A stretch of 64,000 nucleotides of DNA from an uncultured Eggerthellaceae bacterium. Lineage in GTDB: Bacteria > Actinomycetota > Coriobacteriia > Coriobacteriales > Eggerthellaceae. The translations under genes and the position numbers were made by a program. Under the pieces are notes generated by a model. The model worked only from the letters and a program-made list of their open reading frames with translations. It was not told the DNA's origin and did not search any database. Position 1 is the stretch's first letter, and each line of letters starts with the position of its first letter. Location of the stretch: assembly GCA_934670115.1 (NCBI GenBank), contig CAKUOV010000003.1:1-64000 (forward strand). The letters run 5' to 3'. Positions 60,368 to 64,000 of the stretch are shown piece by piece.

Positions 60368-61402
60368 ATGAATAACCTGCGCTTTTACTTCGCAGTTCTT
60401 TCCACGCTCATGGCAATGTTTGCCACGGGCTTTGCCATGTTTCTCAATCATGCCATCAACGGCACCCCCGCAACCCTTCCGTTCCTGGAGTGCATAGTGC
60501 CCGTTGCGCTTACCACGTTTTTGCTGGGATACGTTATTGGGCATTTCCTGACCGAGCCGTTGCGTGAGCTCACGGAGAAAGTGCGCAACCGCAAAGAAGG
60601 CACCACGTTTGTGTTCACCCGAAAGGGACGCCTGCGCGAGGCCGACGACCTGGCCGATTGCCTGGAGGAGCTGGCGCAATACGCAAACGTGCGGCAAAAA
60701 GAGCTCACCGTGCGCGAGAAACGCCAATCCGAATTCATTAGCGATGTTGCCCACGAGCTGCGCACGCCACTTACCGCCATCCGCGGCAATGCAGAGATGC
60801 TGCAAGACCCCGACCTGCCGCCCGACATGCACGATCGTTTCTGCGAAACCATCATTCGCGAATCACAGCGCCTGACCAACTTGACAAAAGACCTGATTAC
60901 CCTCGAGAAAATCGAAGGATCCACCACGCAAGCGGCGGAAATGAGCCGCGTGAATATGAAGACCGTCGTCGAAGAGGTAATGAATAACCTGTATCCCATT
61001 CTGGTGGAACGCCAGGCGAACACCGCCGTAGTGGGAGAAGCACCCGATATTTTGGGCAACGCCGATCAGATGAAACAGGTCATCCAAAACCTGGTGGAAA
61101 ACGCGAGCCGCTTCATCCAGCCAGGGGGTCACATTACCGTTGAGCTGCGCGGATTGAAGGGAAACTGCGTGATCACGGTGAAAGATGACGGCTGCGGCTT
61201 TGGCGACATTGACCCGAAGCTGCTGTTCGATCGCTTCTACCGCACCGATTCGTCGCGCCAACGCGGCACGGGCGGCACAGGATTGGGCCTGGCTATCGTG
61301 AAATCCATTGTAGAAGCGCACGACGGCACGGTGGAAGCCGTAAATCTTTCCGGCGGCGGCGCGTGCTTTATTGTGGCTATTCCCGCCATTCCCGCAGCGT
61401 AA
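60368..61402 (+). CDS. Sensor histidine kinase
   Basis: 344-residue membrane kinase. Two TM helices (~6-28 and ~42-62) enclose only a very short outside loop. A HAMP-like linker follows, then the HisKA domain with His129 in FISDVAHELRTPLTAI and the HATPase domain: N box QVIQNLVENASRF, G1 DDGCGFGD and G2 GTGGTGLGLAIVKSIVEAH. The small outside loop suggests that it senses the membrane or a partner protein. It ends 32 nt before a terminator. Confidence 0.94.
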   Translation: MNNLRFYFAVLSTLMAMFATGFAMFLNHAINGTPATLPFLECIVPVALTTFLLGYVIGHFLTEPLRELTEKVRNRKEGTTFVFTRKGRLREADDLADCLEELAQYANVRQKELTVREKRQSEFISDVAHELRTPLTAIRGNAEMLQDPDLPPDMHDRFCETIIRESQRLTNLTKDLITLEKIEGSTTQAAEMSRVNMKTVVEEVMNNLYPILVERQANTAVVGEAPDILGNADQMKQVIQNLVENASRFIQPGGHITVELRGLKGNCVITVKDDGCGFGDIDPKLLFDRFYRTDSSRQRGTGGTGLGLAIVKSIVEAHDGTVEAVNLSGGGACFIVAIPAIPAA

Positions 61403-61434
61403 GTACAGGATTCGCAACATATCCGCAGATGAAC

Positions 61435-61470
61435 ACGGCGCGCCAGCATATTGCCGACGCGCCGTTTTTT
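61435..61470 (+). terminator. Terminator of the two-component operon
   Basis: ACGGCGCG / CGCGCCGT stem followed by TTTTTT. Confidence 0.9.
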
Positions 61471-61615
61471 GATTCCGGGCATCACCATCTCGCAGCCGCG
61501 CCCACAGCCACGCCCACAGCCGCGCTGACAACAGTGCGGCGCTACACCAACGCAGCGCGGTCACCAGCGCAACGCCAGCGCAGCCGCCACTAGACACCGC
61601 CAACGGGCGGATCAC

Positions 61616-63214
61616 CTACTTGAACAGATTCCCCAAGATGCCGCGCACAATCTGATTGCCCGCCGTGCGCGTGAAGCTTGTGGCCAACGAGGCCACCTGA
61701 CGTTCGCGCTGTTCTTGCTTGCGTTGCTTCGCGCGCTCTTCTGCTTCCGCTTTTTTCTCGGCGGCACGCGCGGCGCGCTCCGCTTCCTTTTCCGCCTTCT
61801 TGCGGGCGGCTTCTTCTTCCTTTGCCTTCTTAGCCTCGAATTCCGCTTTCTCCTTCTCGAACGCGGCGCGCTCGGCGGCAAGAGCATCGGCTTTTTCCTG
61901 CTCTTCCTTAGCAGCGGCAATCATCTCATACGCCGATTCGCGGTCAACTGCTGTTCCGTACTTTCCCTGCAGCGACGCCTGCGCGGAAAACGCCGCCTGC
62001 ATTGTGGCATCGTTCGCAGCTGCCATCAGACATTGCGGCGGCAAAATCTTCGCGTACTCAACCACGTTAGGACGCCCATCCTCATCTAAAAACGACACCA
62101 ACGCCTCGCCCGTGCCCAAGTTGAGGATTGCCTCTTCGGAATTGAACTTCGGGTTCACGCGAAAACCCTGCGCCGCGGCCTTCACCGCTTTTTGCTCGCT
62201 GGGCGTATAGGCGCGCAGACCGTGCTGCACCTTGTTGGAAAGCTGCGCAAGCACCTCGTTGGGAATGTCACTGGGGCTTTGCGTAATGAAGTACACGCCC
62301 ACGCCTTTGGAGCGGATGAGCTTCACCACTTGCACGATTTTGCTGGTCAGAGACTTAGGCATGCCATCGAACAGCAAGTGCGCCTCGTCAAAGAAGAACA
62401 CGAAGCGCGGTTTTTCGGGATCGCCCACTTCGGGCAGCGTGGTGAACAGGCATGACAGCATCCACAGCAGGAACATGGAATACACGGCCGGACGCTGGAT
62501 CAATTGCGCGGCGTTGAGAATGTTCACGTAACCGTGGCCGTTAGCATCGCAGGCGAACCAATCGTTCAGATCGAGTTCGGGCTCGCCAAAGAAAATATCG
62601 CCGCCCTGGTCTTCCACCGCAATAAGTGCACGCAGAATGGCGCCAACCGACGCTTGCGCAATGTGGCCGTACGTTGTTTCCAGCTCTTTGTTGTGCTCCG
62701 CCACAAAGTTCAGCATGGAGCGCAAATCCTTCAAGTCAATGAGCAGCAGCTGGTTGTCGTCCGCCACGCGAAACGCAATGTTCAAAACGCCTTCCTGAAC
62801 GTCGGTCAGGTCAAGCAGGCGCGCCAGCAGCGTGGGACCCATCTCAGAAACGGTCACACGCACGGGAATTCCCGCGCCGCCAAGCATGTCCCAGAATCGG
62901 CACGGGCACCCGCGCAAGCTCCAATTCTCAATGCTGAACTTCGTCACGCGCTTCCGGATGTTCTCGGTATCATCGCCCGCCTGCGCCATGCCGGTCACGT
63001 CGCCCTTGACATCAGCCATAAACGTAGGAACGCCCGCCTGGGAAAAGCCTTCGGCCAGCAGTTTCAGCGTAACGGTTTTGCCCGTGCCCGAGGCGCCCGA
63101 GATAATGCCATGCCGGTTTGCCTGGTTCAACAGCAGGTAGCAGCGGTTTTCGGGCGTGCCGTCTTCCGCGTTCAGATTGCCCGTGCCCACCCAGATTTTG
63201 TTTCCGTCAAGCAT
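61616..63214 (-). CDS. HerA-like (DUF853) ATPase
   Basis: 532-residue P-loop ATPase of the HerA/FtsK superfamily, DUF853 group. Walker A GASGTGKT is at 40-47, the first motif region FMADVKGDVTGMA follows, and Walker B is FFFDEAHLLFDG with the nearby sensor TQSPSDIP. Residues ~420-515 form a long Ala/Lys/Glu coiled coil, ending in a hydrophobic NQIVRGILGNLFK tail. The role of the family is uncertain (DNA translocation or repair is supposed). The ATG at 63214 has AAAGGAGGAGG upstream; the 94-codon open extension is rejected. Confidence 0.9.
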   Translation of the reverse strand: MLDGNKIWVGTGNLNAEDGTPENRCYLLLNQANRHGIISGASGTGKTVTLKLLAEGFSQAGVPTFMADVKGDVTGMAQAGDDTENIRKRVTKFSIENWSLRGCPCRFWDMLGGAGIPVRVTVSEMGPTLLARLLDLTDVQEGVLNIAFRVADDNQLLLIDLKDLRSMLNFVAEHNKELETTYGHIAQASVGAILRALIAVEDQGGDIFFGEPELDLNDWFACDANGHGYVNILNAAQLIQRPAVYSMFLLWMLSCLFTTLPEVGDPEKPRFVFFFDEAHLLFDGMPKSLTSKIVQVVKLIRSKGVGVYFITQSPSDIPNEVLAQLSNKVQHGLRAYTPSEQKAVKAAAQGFRVNPKFNSEEAILNLGTGEALVSFLDEDGRPNVVEYAKILPPQCLMAAANDATMQAAFSAQASLQGKYGTAVDRESAYEMIAAAKEEQEKADALAAERAAFEKEKAEFEAKKAKEEEAARKKAEKEAERAARAAEKKAEAEERAKQRKQEQRERQVASLATSFTRTAGNQIVRGILGNLFK

Positions 63215-63325
63215 GACGCCTCCTCCTTTGCGACGCAATATTTTACTTGCGGTCATTATACCGTTGCTGGCACAATGAAAAGCCGAGAAGCAACAGGCGT
63301 TGATACGTGCGGAAGGGTTCAGACA

Positions 63326-64000
63326 ATGGGTGCGATAAGCGAAGGAACAGGCGCGAAAGCCGAAGCGTTGGATGCGGGGATAGAGATCGCAGAGGGCACG
63401 GGCGCCGATGCGGACGTTTTCGGCGCTGCGGGCACAAGCGCAGATAGCTGCAGCTGCGAAGACTGCACCTACCCCACCCTGTTCGGAGAAGCGCAAGTTT
63501 TCAACGTGGAGGCATCAGACGGAACACCGCTGCGCCTGCTTTCCATTGGCGATGGATTCCAATCGGCAACGTTCGTGGGGGCGCGTCGTTTCGAGCCGCC
63601 GTTTGCCTATTGCCGCGCGCTTGATTGCCTCTTTGATGCCCTACCGCAAGCGCATCGCATTTTGATGCTGGGCGGCGGCGCTTTTTCGTACCCCAAGCAC
63701 GTTCTTACAACGTATCCCCAGGTGGAGATGGATGTTGTTGAGATTGACCCTGCTGTTATCGCCATCGCACGCCGTCATTTCTACCTGAATGAACTTGAAC
63801 GGGAATGCGGCAGTCGCCTTTCCATTTTCGCCTGCGATGGCATGGATTTCCTACGCAATGCAGCACCCGGCTCCTATGACGCCATCGTCAATGACTGCTT
63901 TGCGGGAATCGTGCAAGATGCGCCGCTTTTAAGTGAGCGGGGCCTCTCCCTTGCAAAGACGGCGCTTGCGCCGGGGGGCATGTACCTTTTGAACGGACTG
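63326..64000 (+). CDS. Spermidine synthase-like methyltransferase-fold protein (partial, runs off right edge)
   Basis: Open frame of 225 codons to the right edge. The SAM-fold core resembles spermidine synthase and its relatives: RILMLGGGAFSYPKHVL (glycine-rich loop), VEMDVVEIDPAVIAIARRHF (acidic ribose-binding end) and ACDGMDFL with DAIVNDCFAG. The N-terminus (~1-55) is an acidic, Ala/Gly-rich extension. It starts at ATG 63326 with GGAAGG 9 nt upstream; an ATG at 63275 is also in frame. Whether it makes polyamines is uncertain because many such proteins are of unknown role. Divergent from the HerA-like gene. Confidence 0.78.
   Translation, partial: MGAISEGTGAKAEALDAGIEIAEGTGADADVFGAAGTSADSCSCEDCTYPTLFGEAQVFNVEASDGTPLRLLSIGDGFQSATFVGARRFEPPFAYCRALDCLFDALPQAHRILMLGGGAFSYPKHVLTTYPQVEMDVVEIDPAVIAIARRHFYLNELERECGSRLSIFACDGMDFLRNAAPGSYDAIVNDCFAGIVQDAPLLSERGLSLAKTALAPGGMYLLNGL

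Overview
The window is a dense, gene-rich stretch of chromosome (GC in the mid-50s by eye, many GTG starts, strong AGGAGG-type ribosome binding sites) from what looks like an anaerobic, single-membrane actinobacterium of the class Coriobacteriia (Eggerthellaceae-like). That placement is inference. It rests on a Tad/Flp pilus locus without an outer-membrane secretin, an Fhs/FchA/FolD one-carbon set, rubrerythrin, MMPL transporters, an LCP cell-wall enzyme and the overall protein flavour. No rRNA, prophage, transposase or CRISPR array was seen. The window begins inside one gene and ends inside another.

Layout. 1-2.3 kb: serS and a truncated membrane protein. 2.5-13.2 kb: a divergent sulfur amino acid region. 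Leftward run a UroD-family methyltransferase, a MetNIQ importer, a tautomerase-like protein, an aldo/keto reductase and an M20 peptidase. Rightward run a LysR regulator, a Cys/Met lyase of the gamma-family and a MalY/PatB-type C-S lyase. 13.5-20.5 kb: a small acidic-tailed membrane protein, a 7TM/degenerate GGDEF/HD-GYP protein whose GTG start sits behind an 11-G tract, and an MMPL transporter with a secreted partner. 20.7-30.5 kb: a MoaE-like protein, RlmH, an LCP protein with a very long Arg-rich tail, a purine permease, a dockerin protein, a MOSC protein, an MFS exporter and tRNA-Leu(CAG). 30.6-37 kb: carB without carA, a PrsW-type protease, thrC and a ModE-like HTH protein. 37-47.5 kb: a leftward Tad pilus operon (cpaB, tadZ, tadA, tadB, tadC, flp, several TadE/TadG-like proteins and small unknowns). 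47.9-50.4 kb: a DAACS carboxylate/amino acid symporter and rubrerythrin. 50.5-54.5 kb: a TsaB-GNAT-TsaD fusion, tsaE and ppk2. 54.7-59.3 kb: folD, fchA, fhs and coaX. 59.5-64 kb: a two-component system, a HerA-like ATPase and the start of a spermidine synthase-like gene.

The most unusual signals are as follows. (1) Four intergenic palindromic elements (21312-21537, 26430-26553, 28169-28383, 49410-49588) share a core near CGACCTGGGG. Their long inverted-repeat arms match within each element but differ between some elements. (2) A 33-bp near-identical palindrome occurs at 2466 and 13779. (3) Seven CTATCAAA-like repeats lie upstream of the pilus operon, spaced at about one or two helical turns. 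(4) The TsaB-GNAT-TsaD triple fusion has a degenerate middle domain. (5) FolD lacks both cyclohydrolase catalytic residues and lies next to a stand-alone cyclohydrolase, FchA. All function calls come from reading motifs by eye; no database search was run.
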